Shown here: positions 11,098 through 24,944 of the stretch, in pieces
Layout of the letters: each line of letters opens with the position of its first letter
Numbering within the stretch: position 1 is the stretch's first letter
Source: Syncephalastrum monosporum B8922
Lineage: Eukaryota > Mucoromycota > Mucoromycetes > Mucorales > Syncephalastraceae
Reading direction: 5' to 3'
NCBI GenBank assembly: GCA_000697355.1
Contig: JNEN01001262.1
Span: 372,001 to 436,000, forward strand
DNA: 64,000 bases
Notes under the pieces: model-generated
Databases searched by the model: none
The model's input: the letters and a program-made list of their open reading frames with translations, nothing else
Told to the model about the DNA's origin: nothing
Program-made: the position numbers and the translations under genes

Positions 11098-14000
11098 ATG
11101 GAAGGACAACTTGCGTCGTTTTCGTTCTGCTATGCGCCACCTGCCTCGAATGAATATGTGATTACCAACGAAAACGAAGGCGAAACACTTCGATCCGAGC
11201 TGCGTGATACCTGTGAAGCGGCGATGGGTCGTCACTGCTGTCAAATCGCGCTGGCCGCAGCACCGGATGCTACCCTGCCGTCGATTAAGCCACACGCTCC
11301 TCTCGTCGATACACCGACCGATTACAACCTGACCTTGACCGGCCCTTACACCACGGTAATGGCCGCTCGTGGTGATTTGCTTCAGAATTGCCCCCTCAAG
11401 GTACTTTATTTTCTCTTGCACGATCTACTGCTGTTCTTCTCGTTCTTCCCTCTCGTCAACTGGACAACATTCGACTCACTTCACTACATTGTCTCTTTCT
11501 TTGCCTAAAAAAAAATCAACGTTACCATAAAGATTCCCGTCAAGGACTGCCCACCTACCGCTGTTCTGCAGAAACATTTCGCAACCATCGAGAATGAAAC
11601 ACAAACCAACATTAGTCTCGTTCTACCTCCTGCGCACCGTTCGTCATTGATCTCGGAACACCGAGTCTCTATAGTCATCACTGGCTTGCCCGATCATGCT
11701 GAACATGCGCGCGTGCGCATTCTGGTCACCCTCGACGAGATCGTAAGCAACTCGACTTTTGTTTTCTGTTTGGACAACTTTATATTTATTATTTGCTCTA
11801 CAAATAGGCCAAACTACATTCTGATATCCTGCGCGTCCCACTGAAACTTCATAACCTCATCTGTGGTCGGAAACGGGCCGGTTTGCAGCCCATCATTGAC
11901 GAAACCCTCACGAGTATCTACTTCCCTTCGCCCTTTGCTGACTTGGAATCCATCATGGAAACCGCTGCTGTGACAGATGGAGGCGCTACTCCTCTCATGG
12001 AGGAAATGGCCCCTCCCATCTATATAACGGGCGATCAAGTCAGTGTCTCGCGAGTCAAAGATATGCTGAGCAAGCTCGCCGTTCAAAAGGTAGCAGCGTG
12101 GATTGTCGTGGATTATGCAATGGCTCGCTCACCGTCTTTTACTTTCGTTTCCAACAGGCCAAATCCATGTACCACAAGGATGCCATACTCCATGGTCGCA
12201 AGTTAGACTGGATGCTCCTTCACCGTCGTGACGAGCTGAGAAAGATTATGCATGACAACGGTATGTTTTTAGATAATAGAGTACAAGGTGTCACATACAC
12301 ACATACATGTGTACACGCACACGCGCGCCTTATACATATACACATAATTATGGTTGGACTTATCCGTACTTTTGTGTTTATAGGCTCCTTCATCGCTTTC
12401 CCGCCTTTGGGCTCTGTAGAAGGCGGAGACTCGGTTACTGTCTACGCGGAGAATCGAGTAAATGCGGAAAGGACGTTGCGGTCTCTCAATTTCTTGGTAA
12501 GTGAAATAGGAACTATACACCGGCTTTCGATACTGATATAGACTTGTTCGCTATTTTAGGCTTGTAGCGTCTATCAGGCTTGCTTCTTTTACAACAACCG
12601 CGATACTGCAATCTATGGAGCTGAATCCGGCGGCGTACCCAACTTTTTCAGTAACATGCCTAGCGTCTCTTCCCTCATGGCTCAGCTGTCTCGTCTCTCC
12701 GGCGCTGAGGTCATGTACAAGTCTGAGCCTGGCTGCATCGAAGTCCTTGGCACCGAACGTGCGGTGCGCAATGTCTACCAGCGTCTTAATGAGATTCCTT
12801 TCTTGAAGGTACCCACATTGTCGGCCTATTATCATCCTGTTTACTGAGCCTAACCTTTTTATTGCAGATGTTCCACTGCAGCAGTGTCTTTAACGTCGAG
12901 CTGTCCAACGAGCAGCGTGAGTTCATTAGCGGTAAAAAGAGTGGCAAGATCAACAAGATCATGAAGACCTCGGGTGCCCGGATCAAGTTCATTCCGTTCA
13001 GCGACTATAACTTTGTCATCGAAGTCGAGAGTACCAGTCTTGCCAAGGCACTGGATGGTCTCACGATGCTGCAAGAAGAGCTACCTGCCGAGATTTCCTT
13101 CTTCGTACCGGAAGCGTACCATAAGCGGATTATCGGTGTTGGTGGCAAGAACATTCAGCGCATCATGAAAAAGTACGGTGTCTATGTCAAGTTCTCCAAC
13201 GCCGAAGAGTTTGCTGCCCTCGGCGGATATTATGACAATGAAGACAACGTTGTCGCTCGCACCCCCATGAAAAACCAAATCAACCTCGACAACTTGCGAC
13301 ATGCCGTGATGGAGCTCGTCAACCCGCGCGACAAGGATTTTGCTACCCAGACCGTGCTGATCCCATTCCGCATGCAGCGACCTTTACTCCGCGAGCATGG
13401 CGCCTATTTGGCGGAATTGACTAAAAAGACCAATACACGGATCATGTGGCCTGACGACGAGCTGGCAAGTGATGCTGTGACATTGGTGGGTCCAGAGGCC
13501 CAGGTCGGCCAGGCCGCGCAAATGCTACGAGCCATTGTTCCTGAGGTGTACGAGCTGCGCGTGCCGCGCTCGTCGGCCTTGACGGCAGCCCTCATTTCAG
13601 AGACTTTCCAGGAAGTCATCGTAGCCAAGTTTGAGCGTGAGTTTGGTATCCATGTGGATGTGCACTCGGCACCCCCACCCCCGCCTTCCATGTCCTCCTC
13701 GTCACCGTCTCCAACGACCACGACTACCCCCGTGACCACGACAGCACCAGCAGCAAGCGGCAGCTCGTCGGCCGCGACGGCGTCGGATCAGCAGCAGTCC
13801 TCTCCACAGCCTGCTCAACAAAGTGGGAACACAGCTGCAGCTAGCGCCCCTACGTCGCCATCACGATCGACACCGGCTTCTTCGCCGACGATTGTCTCAG
13901 ACACGGATTATGTTATTCCTCTGAAGCTGAACATGAGCAGCCTCGAGTTTCTGCCCGCCGCGCTTGAGCTGTTGATCGGCTATTTGCAGAAGCACCACGT

Positions 14001-14874
14001 CACGCTTTATGACACCAACACTCCCAAGGCATCGTTGGCGACCACGCCCTCGTCATCCTCTGCACGTCTGACGTCCAGCGCCACTACCCCCCGCGTTAAG
14101 AGCCCTGTGCCCCTTGTCGATAGCTTTAGCCACTTTGGCAGCAAAGTCCTGCCTTCCATGCTTCCTTCAGAGCACCCGAGACCGCACAACAGCTTCTCGG
14201 GTTTCAGTCTGTTCGATTATCCGGCCAGCAACGACTTTGTCGCTTCGCCCAGTCCTTTCGAGCCATGGAACAACTTTCGTGATTTGAGCAGTGGGGGCTC
14301 GCCGACCATGGCCCCCTCAGCAGCCGCAGCTGCTGCCGCTGCTTCGGCCTCGGCTTCGGCAGGACCTTCACCATCGACTTCGCGACGCGCAGACAACATT
14401 CGCGCCATTTTTGATAATTCGCCTGCGGACGATACCAAGCACCGCATGAGCATGCCTGCAGTGATTGGCTCGCAGCGCGGCCTGGCAGCGCCGTTCAGAA
14501 CGACGGCGGGACCGACGGCGGTGACGGCAGCAGGCAATCCCAGCAACACGAGCGCCGGCTCGGCAATTAGTAACATGGACATCTGGCTGAACCCTTCGCA
14601 CCATCAGCCCTCGACGTCATCTTTGAATGCGTTTGGCATGGATATGGGAGGATTCAACAGCGGTAGTGGCGCGTCGACGCCGTCCGTGTTCAACGACTTT
14701 TACCAGACATACCCTTCGGTCGGACGCAATACCAACCAAAACCAGCAAAACCAACAGCATTCTCATTTCGCAAGCAATATTTATCCTACATCGTCTTCCT
14801 CTACGGGAAGCAATAACTCGTTGCAGTCAGCCGGCCATCAAGATGATCGCAGCATGAACTTCAAGCGGTGCTAA
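11098..14874 (+). CDS. Multi-KH-domain RNA-binding protein (vigilin/BicC-like)
   Basis: Seven exons (11098-11400, 11533-11742, 11808-12089, 12158-12260, 12384-12496, 12560-12808, 12868-14874) sum to 1,088 aa in frame. KH domains bind single-stranded RNA or DNA through a GxxG loop. One canonical KH is clear at about residues 500-530 (RIIGVGGKNIQRIMKKYG). The preceding unit (SGKINKIMKTSGARIKF, about 440-460) and repeated segments such as VSIVITGLPDHAEHARVRI and DSVTVYAENRVNAERTLRSL look like degenerate KH folds without a good GxxG. The last third is a Ser/Ala/Pro/Gln-rich tail, probably disordered. This mixture of degenerate and intact KH units resembles large fungal KH proteins and vigilin/Bicaudal-C relatives; the exact orthologue and RNA targets are unknown. 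The acceptor at 11531-11532 follows an A-run and is weaker than the others. Confidence 0.85.
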
Positions 14875-14982
14875 TTACAACTTCCACTACATATATACAA
14901 CAAAACATCCCCGAGTTATCCTTTTTTTTCCCATTTGTGCCCCTTCATACCTTTGTCTCGGCATATACACACTCACGCACAG

Positions 14983-15003
14983 CACACACACACACACACA
15001 CAC
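14983..15003. repeat. (CA)n microsatellite
   Basis: A short run of alternating CA lies in the 213-bp gap between the convergent KH-domain and AtuA-like genes, in their shared 3' region. Confidence 0.9.
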
Positions 15004-15087
15004 CCTACCCCACTTATTAGTAAAAAAAGTCACAAAAAAAAGAAGTCTTTGTGTACATAGCGGTTAGAATAAAGAAAACTAAGTACT

Positions 15088-17072
15088 TCAGAGTTTGCTA
15101 GCTGTAGGGGGCAAGAGCTCCGCAGGGATTTCGACGTCAAGTCCAGTCAGGATGAGCTGGGCGAAAGTCTTGCCCTGACGATCAATAACAAGCGAGCTCA
15201 GACCACCACCGCCAAGCGAGCGGGTTAGTACAAAGTTCATGGCGTGAAGACCTGGCAGCTCAAAGCGGGTGACACCACCCTTGCACAGATGGCGCATGTA
15301 TTCCGCCACAGCCTTCTCTGTGATGCTGCGCTTGATGTACGGGAAGTAGCGAGGGTCACGGGCCATGATACCAATGTTACAAACATCGCCCTTGTCGCCG
15401 CTGCGGCCATTCGCGAGGTTGATGAGTTTGGTCTTGACGAGCGCCGTACCAGCGGCGGGGGGAGCTCCTGGGATCAGGGGCACCGACTGCAGAGAGCCAA
15501 ATTGCTGCTGCTCGTCCCAGGCATCCCAGGGTATCTCTTGCAGTTGACCGTCTCCAACGACCACCTGCGTCTTGACTTCTGTCTTTGGCAGCAAGCATGG
15601 GAAGTGGACCATGTTGGGGATGGGCTTTGGCCGGCCAGAACCACCACCGGTGATGCCGGGCGCCATGCAGGTGGCGGAGGGGATGACTTCACGCGCGAGC
15701 AGGCCAAGCGCGCGCGGGTCGTCGTGCCAGCCCGTCAAACGCAGGACAACTTCACGTGTGTGGGCCGTACGTGCGTGTTCGCCAAACAATGATTCGGCAC
15801 CGAGCGGTTCCAGGTTGAAGTCACGCAGAGGGGCGATACCACCCTCCTTGAACATGCCTTGCACGCGGCGAACGATAGCATCACCGACAGCAAGGGCCTA
15901 GCATAGGTTGAGAATGATCAGTTCCTACAGCGTATGTTATTGCTCAATGAACGTACCTTTTGCTTGGCATCCTGACCGCCGATCAGAAGTTCGCCAGACA
16001 GCTTCCAGCCATCGATGAAAATACCACAGGTCTTCACCCAGGGCGTAGGCTTCTGGCCGCGAGCGCCTTGGACGAGAACGCGGTTGGGACCGGCCTGGCT
16101 CAGCTTGACTTGTCGCATGTCGAGGATGACATCGGGCAGCAGGTAGCGAGCAGGGTCGAGGATTTCATACAGGATTTGCTCGCCGACCGAAGCGGGTGAG
16201 ACGATACCGCCTGTCTTCTCAGGCTTGGTCACGATAAATTCGCCGTTTCTGTCAAATTCGACAATAGGGTAGCCCATGTTGGCATAGCCACCGTGGGGAG
16301 AATTGGCCGCAAGCTGCCAGTCCGTGAAGTTGCCACCGGTGGACTGACAGCCGCACTCAATGACGTGGCCGGCCAGGGAGGCAGAGGCCAGGAGGTCGTA
16401 GTAGTTGGGCTGCGAAGGGTTCCAGCCGTACTCATGAATCAGAGGACCAACGACCAGCGCGCTGTCGACGACGCGGCCTGTGACGACAATGTGCGCACCC
16501 GCCTTGAGGGCTGCCGCAATGCCTTGCGAGCCGAGATACGCGTTCATGGACACGACAGGCTCGTCCTTGTCGGGCAGACGATCGGCCTGAAGCGTGTGGT
16601 CGGTGGAAGAAATGGGCGAGAAAGATGTGACCTGCTTGAAGCTCTCGAGGGTGTGCATCTCTTTATCCGCAAGCACATCGTCGCCAGTCACAGCCGCCAC
16701 CTTGATGCCCTCAATGTTCATCTTCTTGAGTAGGCCTTCGATGGCTGCCTTGCACCCAATGGGATCCAGGGCTCCGGCGTTGGTGATGACCTTGGTGCCA
16801 TTCTTGGCGACATTAGGCAAGATCTTGCGCAAGACCAGGGTGAGGAACTCGTGGACATAGTCGACGCCCTTGCCTTCCTTGCCCTGCATGATGCGGCGCT
16901 TGCGGCGGGCAGCAAGGATGCCCATGGTAATCTCGGCGAGGTAGTCTGCTACGAGGTAGTCGAGGTTCTCGCCTTCGTGGTTCACCAGCTGCTGCGCGGC
17001 CGCGGCCGAGTCGCCCCAGAAGGCAGAGTAGCATCCAATGCGCACAGGGCGTGTCGTGGTTGGGTTGAGCAT
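15088..17072 (-). CDS. AtuA / DUF1446 family protein
   Basis: Two exons, 17072-15957 and 15897-15088, join in phase 0 over a 59-nt intron to give 641 aa. The N-terminus VRIGCYSAFWGDS, then LDYLVADYLAEITM and VITNAGALDP, are the conserved blocks of the DUF1446/AtuA family. The C-terminal section with INLANGRSGDKGDVCNIGI matches the small domain usually fused to it. Bacterial AtuA belongs to acyclic terpene (citronellol/geraniol) utilisation, and the domain is often found near CoA-ester catabolism enzymes. The biochemical role of the fungal members is not established, and the neighbours here offer no pathway. No targeting peptide is evident. The gene converges on the KH-domain gene. Confidence 0.88.
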
Positions 17073-19463
17073 GGTTTATTGGAGAAGAGACAGAGAAGGA
17101 CAACAGACGCGGTTCTTCTGGATTATGCGTTTCTAATCACATACAAAAGTGTGGGGTAATAACATTCACATGCTGGCCGAGAAGGGCATTTCCCACAAAG
17201 GAATATGGTGACTGTCATGATTTCTCTTTCTTCTGGCCGCTCTGAGTGGGGACCGGGCAGGCGGCGCCCCACTCGCCCATGAGGTTGTCTTCTTCAAACC
17301 AACGTGCTCGTTTGTATCTGAAACGAAAGGAAACTACATACAGACTTGCCTGCTATATTTCGCATGTGAAAGAAGCAGCCAAAAGATGTCATCTTTGGGG
17401 AAGATTAAAACAGGTACCTAGATCACATATATATCATCCTATATGCCCCCAATGCCAAAGTAGGCAGCACATACATAAACCCACTGTATCCTCGCAGCAC
17501 CCTATCACATCTGCTATTGACACGGTCAAGTTATCATATCTTACTGTAAGACTTCCTCGAGATAAAAGTATCATGAATTATCGAAGTCTTATCAAGATTT
17601 TTTCTTCTAAAAAATAAAATAAAAAAAAAAGAAGGAAAGCAAATAACGTCTCAGTGCAAACAGGTCCATCCATTATGCTCTCTATGCACCTATATGAATG
17701 TAGTCTTGTTTTGTATGGCGTGTCAATAGGTATTAGTAGTAACAGCTAGACCGTCACATGCGGGCTGAAAACAAGTTGAACTAGTGTCAGACGAGAAAAG
17801 TCCTTATATGAACGTGACAGACCCCTGGTACGGTCGGTCGCACAAAGCCTGGTATGTTTGTGTTTGTATGCAGCTCAGTTCCAGAGCATGCTGCCATCAA
17901 AGAAGGCACCCTGTCAGATGCGCATCAGGTACATATATAGACCCTTTACCGAACGAGTAGGAGTTCCAGTCAGTATATGATCATCACAGCGGCGGAGAGT
18001 ACGCCCTCCCGCGTCGGACCTGCGCGAAATCGAGGGATGAAAGTAGACACAGTGGACACACATCCCCAGCGGCCATGCCTGTCACCCGAATACATAAGCG
18101 CTCTAGGATTGTGACGATATACGATCTCATTATGAAATGAAAGTGATGCAAGGCACATGCTTCAATCATGTTTCCTTATCAATGGTGCCCGTCACTGATG
18201 GTGACGACAGATACAAATCTATCTTTGCACGAAGTCTGTGTCCTCAGGGGAGAAAGAGCAGAAGAGTCACAATGAGAGGTACGACGGCAAATTCGTATTT
18301 CTCCAGGTAGTAAGCATATGATCTCACGAGCATTCTTGTCCCTTTCGGACGAATTTTTGTGTCCTTGAGATATTCACCCAGTCGGACAGACTTATAAATT
18401 CAATGCACGAGGTGTATTGGATGCAGCGTCGTTAGGCAAGCAGCAGAAGATGAATGGCATGCGCGTGTCTATTGCGTGTACCTTGTGTATCTGTATAAAT
18501 TATGTGAAAGAGGAGAATAATATTGTCAGCAAGCATGAGTTCGCACACACCATGAAAATGGCAAGCCCGCTCTGCTGCAGGCGGCGCCAAGAAAGAAGAG
18601 CCCGATGGAATTACTGTCTGGTATTTTCACCTCTATACTCCCCTCACTTCCTCTCTCGCTCTCAGATGGTCGATCATTGTGCAACCACCGGAAGTTAATG
18701 TCGATGGGCGACACAAGGACCGGTGGGCAGCGCGGAATCGGACTCGCTCTCTCTCGGGCGCTTCTCTGTGTCGCTGCTGCTTTCCCTGCGCCGGGCCTCA
18801 GCCATCCGAAAATTTTAGGTGCATGGTCCCGTCGTGGAGCGAGTCGGTTGCCTGCTTCGGTTAGATTCAATGTAATTTGAAGAAACTCAATCTTTACACA
18901 ATCTGAGCGTCGTCCGGCACCTTCTACGAACCAATCCGAGAAAAACCCTAAACTTTGCAGCAAGAGGCTCATGTCTCAAAAACTTGTAAAGATTTCTTCT
19001 AATAAAAAAAGAGTGAACCAAAATGTGTGCGCACGAGAAAGTCCTCGTGTGCGTGTGAGTCCCAGCAGCAACAAAAAATAAAAAGTGCGCGTGTGCGTGC
19101 GCGAAGATGATGGCAGCGTACGTGTGTGTGTGAGAGAGTTTGAATATGTATGTGCGCTTTTGTGCACTGGCCCGCGCACCCTGTGCTTTTTGATGGGAAT
19201 GTTGCACCGCACCAGAGGGGGCAGCATAGGCATTATAGGTTTTGGGTTCGTATCGATACGCGGACACAAGATGTCCTGTTTTGGTAGGAGCGGGACCCGT
19301 TGAAAGGCAGAAATAAGGGCACCTCACACACCTCTTTTTTACTCTCTCTCTCTCTCTCTCTCTCTCCTCTCTCTCATTTTTCAAAGAGTCGGGAAGCAAC
19401 AATCTTTCACTTCTTCATCACCACTTTCCTCTTTCAGTTCGATCATTTCTGTTCTATTCCGGC
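17073..19463. other. Divergent intergenic region, no gene seen
   Basis: About 2.4 kb between the AtuA-like gene and the small trefoil gene. The open frames (for example 17246-17617 and 18417-18698) show no domain or codon pattern. The last 500 bp hold GT/TG-rich and CT-rich simple sequence, probably promoter-proximal to the gene at 19464. Confidence 0.6.
19342..19375. repeat. (CT)n microsatellite upstream of trefoil gene
   Basis: A nearly perfect CT dinucleotide run about 90 bp before the start codon at 19464. Such pyrimidine tracts are common in fungal promoters and 5' UTRs, so it may mark the transcription start region. Confidence 0.85.
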
Positions 19464-20741
19464 ATGGTTCCTAACAACGACAGCTGGTTTTACATTCGAT
19501 CCGTGGCAACAGGTGGCGTGATCACAGTCGGACAGCCGGACGGGGCCAGTGCGACACTCCGATCCCAGGTCTATGTATGCCCGCCCGAGCGAACGGATGA
19601 CGAACTCTGGCAATGGGACGGTCAATATCTACGCAACAAGGCGACAGATCTTGTGTTAGACATTCGCAAAGGTATGTACACACCGTGCGAGTGTGGTATG
19701 CGTGTGGACAAAGAAAGTGGGATGACGCGTACCAAGGAAGTAAATTGATTTATTCATGCCGCCCATTTGTTATTTGTTTTGTGTGCTATAATTAGGTCGT
19801 TTACGTTTGATCGAAGATACCGACATCTGCATTTTCTCGAAGAAAGTGGAGGCAGCCGCCCACAATCAGCTGTGGGGCGTGCGTGAGGGCGATGAGAGCA
19901 ACAACTTACTGATGATTGGTTCGGCCGGCTCAAACGCTGGCTGCTTCATTTACTCACAGTCGAACGCCGATTGGGTCCTCGATGTGAGCATCAAAAAATT
20001 GATCCTATTTCCGTATCAACCCGTCGACAATGAGAACCAACGATGGGAGTTTGTACCGATCGATGAGGACCCAAAGTCCCAGAGTGCAAGGTTACTCCGC
20101 GTCAAGGAGCATCAGCAGCAACATGTGAATCCTGGTAAATCAGGAGCGGCGCCTCCGGAGACGTTCCCCGCCCCGCCATCCTCGCCTGACTTATTCATAC
20201 GTGGCCTGACGCCTGCTAAAAGAGGATCGCAAGCTTCCATCAGCAGCACCGGATCGCGTCTGTCACTTACCGCATACAAAGAAGCACACCAGGTGGTTTA
20301 TCTTGAACGCAACCCACGATTAAGGTACACTCTCACAGGGACATCTTAAACCTTATTGACACTCATTGTGCTTCTTTTCATGTACCAATAGCAATAAAAC
20401 CATGGCTATGGCTGCGGCTTATCAGACCTGGCAGACATGGAAGATCGAGCAAGTCTCTCTCCTCACTGCACAGCCATCCGAATACTACGATCAAGCAGTC
20501 GACCAACCGGATGTAGAAACCAAGACACGCGCACGTTTACAAACGATGGCACGGACAGCGGTATGTTGAAAAGCATTTTCTTACTGTTCTTTCTTGTCTC
20601 ACTCGAGCTTTCTCTTTTTACCCACAGGCCAACAACATTTTTGACGGCAGTGATCAGCTGGACAATCACAAGGAACAAGTGATGGATCTCGCAGGGCAGT
20701 TGGTGACTCAGCTCTATGAGCAATTGCCAGCATCACCATGA
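19464..20741 (+). CDS. Stand-alone beta-trefoil-like protein, paralogue of the giant gene
   Basis: Four exons (19464-19671, 19796-20324, 20392-20560, 20628-20741) encode 339 aa. The first half has the pattern seen repeatedly in the giant protein of this window: SWFYIRS, then a hydrophobic strand, DDELWQWDGQYLRNKATDLVLDIRKG, then NQLW and NQRWEF. This is a ricin-B/MIR-like trefoil arrangement with periodic W and D residues. The phase-1 intron after VLDIRKG falls where introns fall in the giant gene's trefoil units. After a low-complexity linker, WQTWKIEQVSLL may be a last trefoil strand, and the C-terminus is helical. There is no signal peptide, so the protein is probably intracellular. I cannot name a function; carbohydrate binding is possible from the fold but unproven. 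Confidence 0.8.
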
Positions 20742-23700
20742 AACACCCTTAACACGACGCTTTGACTGATTCAACCATCCCTCTCCTTTCCCCCGTATTA
20801 TGCCAAACCCATTCCACACCTTGTTTGCATCCGCTTCGTTTGATATTCGTTTTAAGTCCTTTTTTTTCCTTATGACGCTTCCGTACCCCCACTCACACAC
20901 AGAGAACTGCATATACCACCTTTGACCATCATCCCTTTTGCTCTACCCCACCCAATTTCGCCTTATCTTCCCCACCTCCTTCCCTTTTGATTTGCTTGTA
21001 CACATATGCCTTCTTTCGTTCGTTGCACATACTTTTACTGAAAAAAAACTCCCGCTTGGACAGAACTCCTCCAAAACATGCTTCGCAGGTTTCCTCTCAG
21101 CCAGTCAAAATAAACAAAAAGCATCCTACACTATTAACAATGGTCCACCAAAGTATGTGCTACCTGACAGGGCAGTAAAAAACATTCTTGCGCTCCGCCA
21201 TCAGCCGATATTATCGAGAGCACAAGGATCATGCTTGACGGCTGAGAGAGAAAAATAAGGTCGGAGCGCAGTACGCGCACGCACGCCCTGCCTTTCTCAT
21301 ACCATATCCGAAAATAGCTTTCCGTGTTCTGACAGGTGCAGCGGTCCTCTGGGCAGTTTTGCTGAATAAATTTGGTCTGCAAGACCCAAAATGTGGGAAG
21401 ATGTAGTAGATATCACTATCTCCGCCTAAAAGTATAACAATTGAGTAGAGTCATCTTTTTTATGAGTCGGCTAGCAACAGGATGGTCAGGAGGAACTGTT
21501 TATTGCGTTACTAATGTCATGATAGTAGCATCTCGGGCGGATTATACTTTCAAGTGACCGAATTGTTGCTTTTTGCTGTTGATAACAACTATTGGAGGTC
21601 ATCCACGAGCTTTTCGTCTGGAACCATCTCTCGTAGCACTGTTGCTATCATTCTCAGCTGGCTCCGGCAAACATCAGAGCACTGTCTATTTGCCAGTTTA
21701 TAAGAGGTTCAAGGCACTTTATTGATTTTTTGTATCTACAACCTTATGACAAGTGCCAATCATTGTGGAGGACGAGCTGAAACTATGATTTAAATATGAG
21801 AAGCTTTTTTTTTTCAGTGCCCATTCAGTACGTATGCTTGTAGAGACTGCGATTAGACATACAATTCTACAACTTCACCTAAACCAACGGCACTGACGCA
21901 GCCACCGTCGCTATTCGATAACTTATGCGTGCTTGGAAGTGATTTTATCAGCTTTGCCGTGCCTCTTGTGAAATTAAGGTTGAAAATCCGTTCTCACTGT
22001 TTGTTATACATGTTAAAAAATTTAAGCATCATACTATTACTGCCCAAAGCTTACATAAGGAAATAGCCCTGTTCCAAACACAACAAACAAACTATAAACA
22101 TAAACACAGAGGGGTAGATTGATTATAGATTATCTTGCCGCTCCATGTAAACAGAGAAAAGCTATGACATGAACCTGAGTACAAGAGCGCGTGACCTGGA
22201 GATATTTTGATGTACAAGAGCGGACATGAAAGTGTCAATGCTGCTGTCAGAATGTCAGAAATGCCGCCTCTTATTTCTCTTCCAGGTGTTTATGTTCTCA
22301 CTCCCATCATCTTCCAGAACTCCTCTGGATGCATCGTCTCGAAGGTTCCTGCATACAATTCTATGGCACAAAAATATAACAAACCTCATGCACATAAGTG
22401 ATATTACGAGAAATTCATGAACGCACGAAATCTGCTGAATTCTTCACGAAATGCTATGCTCCGTATGCTGCCTCACAGCATTAGCCTGTACAAAACCAGT
22501 TCATGTGTGGTGCACTCGGACATGCGGTCCGTCAAGCTTAGCGAATGGATATCATAGCAAGGCCATGTATAAATTAGACTGAAAATGAGTGATGCGCATT
22601 TATCTTGAAGACGTGATGTCTTCACAAGTGGCTCAACATACAGACTTCGGTACCTGATACCCAATCGAATACTGCAGTAAAAAGCTGACGTAGCGAAAGA
22701 GAGATTGAAATGGCTTTCATTATTTTAACAGTCTTTCTTTTCATAGAAAGTCATACCGTCAGCGGCAGCTGTAATTGAGAGAAGAACTCGAGACACTCCG
22801 TAGATCGTTAGAGTAACCATGGACACAGACCACGTCCACTTGCTTCTGGCAATACCGAACAAATGAGAAGATAGGGGTTGTGTTAGATGAACAGATATGT
22901 AGTTGTGAACCAGCTATATTTAGCTAGTGCTTATAACTGCGAGACACGAACGGCTATCGGCACACTGCTAGAGGAACTTGACCTGATAGTATGTTCCGGA
23001 CCATCAAATCCTCGCAATTTTCTTCCTTCTCTGTAGTCTTACTCTTTTTGGGCAAAAAATTCCCATTTGCGATGGCACTTAGATATTAAATTTCTGGCTA
23101 TGACCATAAGCCCTAGTTAATCCTTATCTCTGTTGCCATGCTGGCTTCGCAAAAAGAGTTTCTAGACGGCGGTAGAGAAATCTTTTAGTTGCATTGTATT
23201 GCTGCCACTTCCTGTATTATTTACAGTACAAAGCGGTTGGTGCATATTACTCTCTATGGGAAATTTAACGAAATATATCCCTTCTTCCTGGTACAGCCAT
23301 TTTGGACCTTGTGCTGAAATACACTCTGCTAAATACTCTAGTTACAGTTTCTAAAAATGCTTCAACTGTGCAGATGCCTACACAACACTCACTGACTGTC
23401 AATCGCGCATATACCTTTACTAAACTGACCATGCACCAATGTCTTCTGGACCTTTCGCCCAAGTCTGCCCATCACTCCGGTATCGTATACAGCTACTTCG
23501 TAGGTGACACCACTACCGCATTGTATTTGTGAGCAGCGTTGCCAAATTTGGCTCGTGTTGGCGGCTAGAATCTGCATGTGAACGCGCGCATAAGCCTAGA
23601 CCACTTCAAAGTTTATGTGATATCGTTTAGTGATTAATGAAATACCCTATGTGCAAATCTGAGCATGCAGTACTGTGAATACTGGTGCGGCTCACCCTGA

Positions 23701-24944
23701 GTCTTTTTTTTTTTGCCGAGAGAACTTTTTGTGCTACGTTTCGCTGACCAAATTTTTCCTAGAGTCTTTCCGCTTCCGAGATTTGCTAACTCAGTTTCCC
23801 AACGCTCGTGTTTCCTTTCACAAATTCACATTTCAAGACATGAGCTTGTCATTGACGTTTCAAGGCGAGTGAGTGATTTCGTATTACAAAACTTTAATGA
23901 AATAGATGAGCATCATACTGAGCACCAGGATCAAGAGTCCATCTGGTATCATTGCCCGCGTGTATATTCTGAGAAGGAACAGGTCGTGCCGCGGTTCCGT
24001 AGACGAGAAATTTAGCTTTTATATAAATATCGTTAGGTCTGTCTGATCGCCTAGTAATCATGTGGAAGAAGTCTACAAACAACATTACTGTGTGTGTACA
24101 GGTATGTCACATCAAAGTCTGTCTTGATCAGCTTGAAAGGGCTACCTCGCAACTGAAGGATACATAGGTGCCCGTTGCATCAAATAGAATTGCTATAATG
24201 AAGTATAAATCAGCAGGTACATTTCACCGCTGACCCCGCTCCATGCCAACTTGCAGAATAGAGTATATATGGTATATTTGTCCAGGATAGTACAGTGTTT
24301 TAGTACTATTTTGGCTACGTAATTGCTTGCACACGGCGTATGACAGAAGGACGGACACAAACGCAATACCCTTATATCTTTTGGGACTCAACAGCACGGT
24401 CGAGCATTGAGCAAATCTTAGGGACCTTGTAATGGCGTTTAACGTAATAACGAAAGTAAAGAATCTAGTATTGCTCGACGAATAATGATGTTCGATTGTT
24501 TGATCAAGGTCATGCGAAGCGTGGGCTATCTATCCCCTTTATACTAGGCGAGCGGGAGAATGGGATTAGCTGTAAAGGCGAGACAGCACCGGCGCAATAT
24601 GCCTGAAAAGTGACATTGCCATAATAATATTAAACTACAGATGTTACTTTTAATGCCAATGCCGCGTACGAGATGGCTGTAGACATACACGTATGATGAT
24701 TTGAATGTGAATCAGATAGCAGACAGATAGACGTCAGATTCATATGACAGTAGGTGTAGGTAAAGACAAGTATCATCCTTTGCTGGTACAGACCTCTTGG
24801 AATTTTCATGTGGAAGACCTCCTTAATGTAAACGTTCCTCTCATTATATCGTCAGCTACCACGTTTCATTGTATTATATCATCAATCATTCAAGCATAGC
24901 AAACCGAAGATTCGTAAATATACAGATATACACACATAACAGAT
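20742..24944. other. AT-rich gene desert
   Basis: 4.2 kb with only short, uninformative open frames (60-106 codons; for example 22207-22401, 23302-23532, 23713-24015) that overlap in several frames. I found no tRNA-like box, no inverted repeats that I could align by eye, and no clear transposon protein. It may be degenerate transposon or simply intergenic DNA. Confidence 0.55.
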
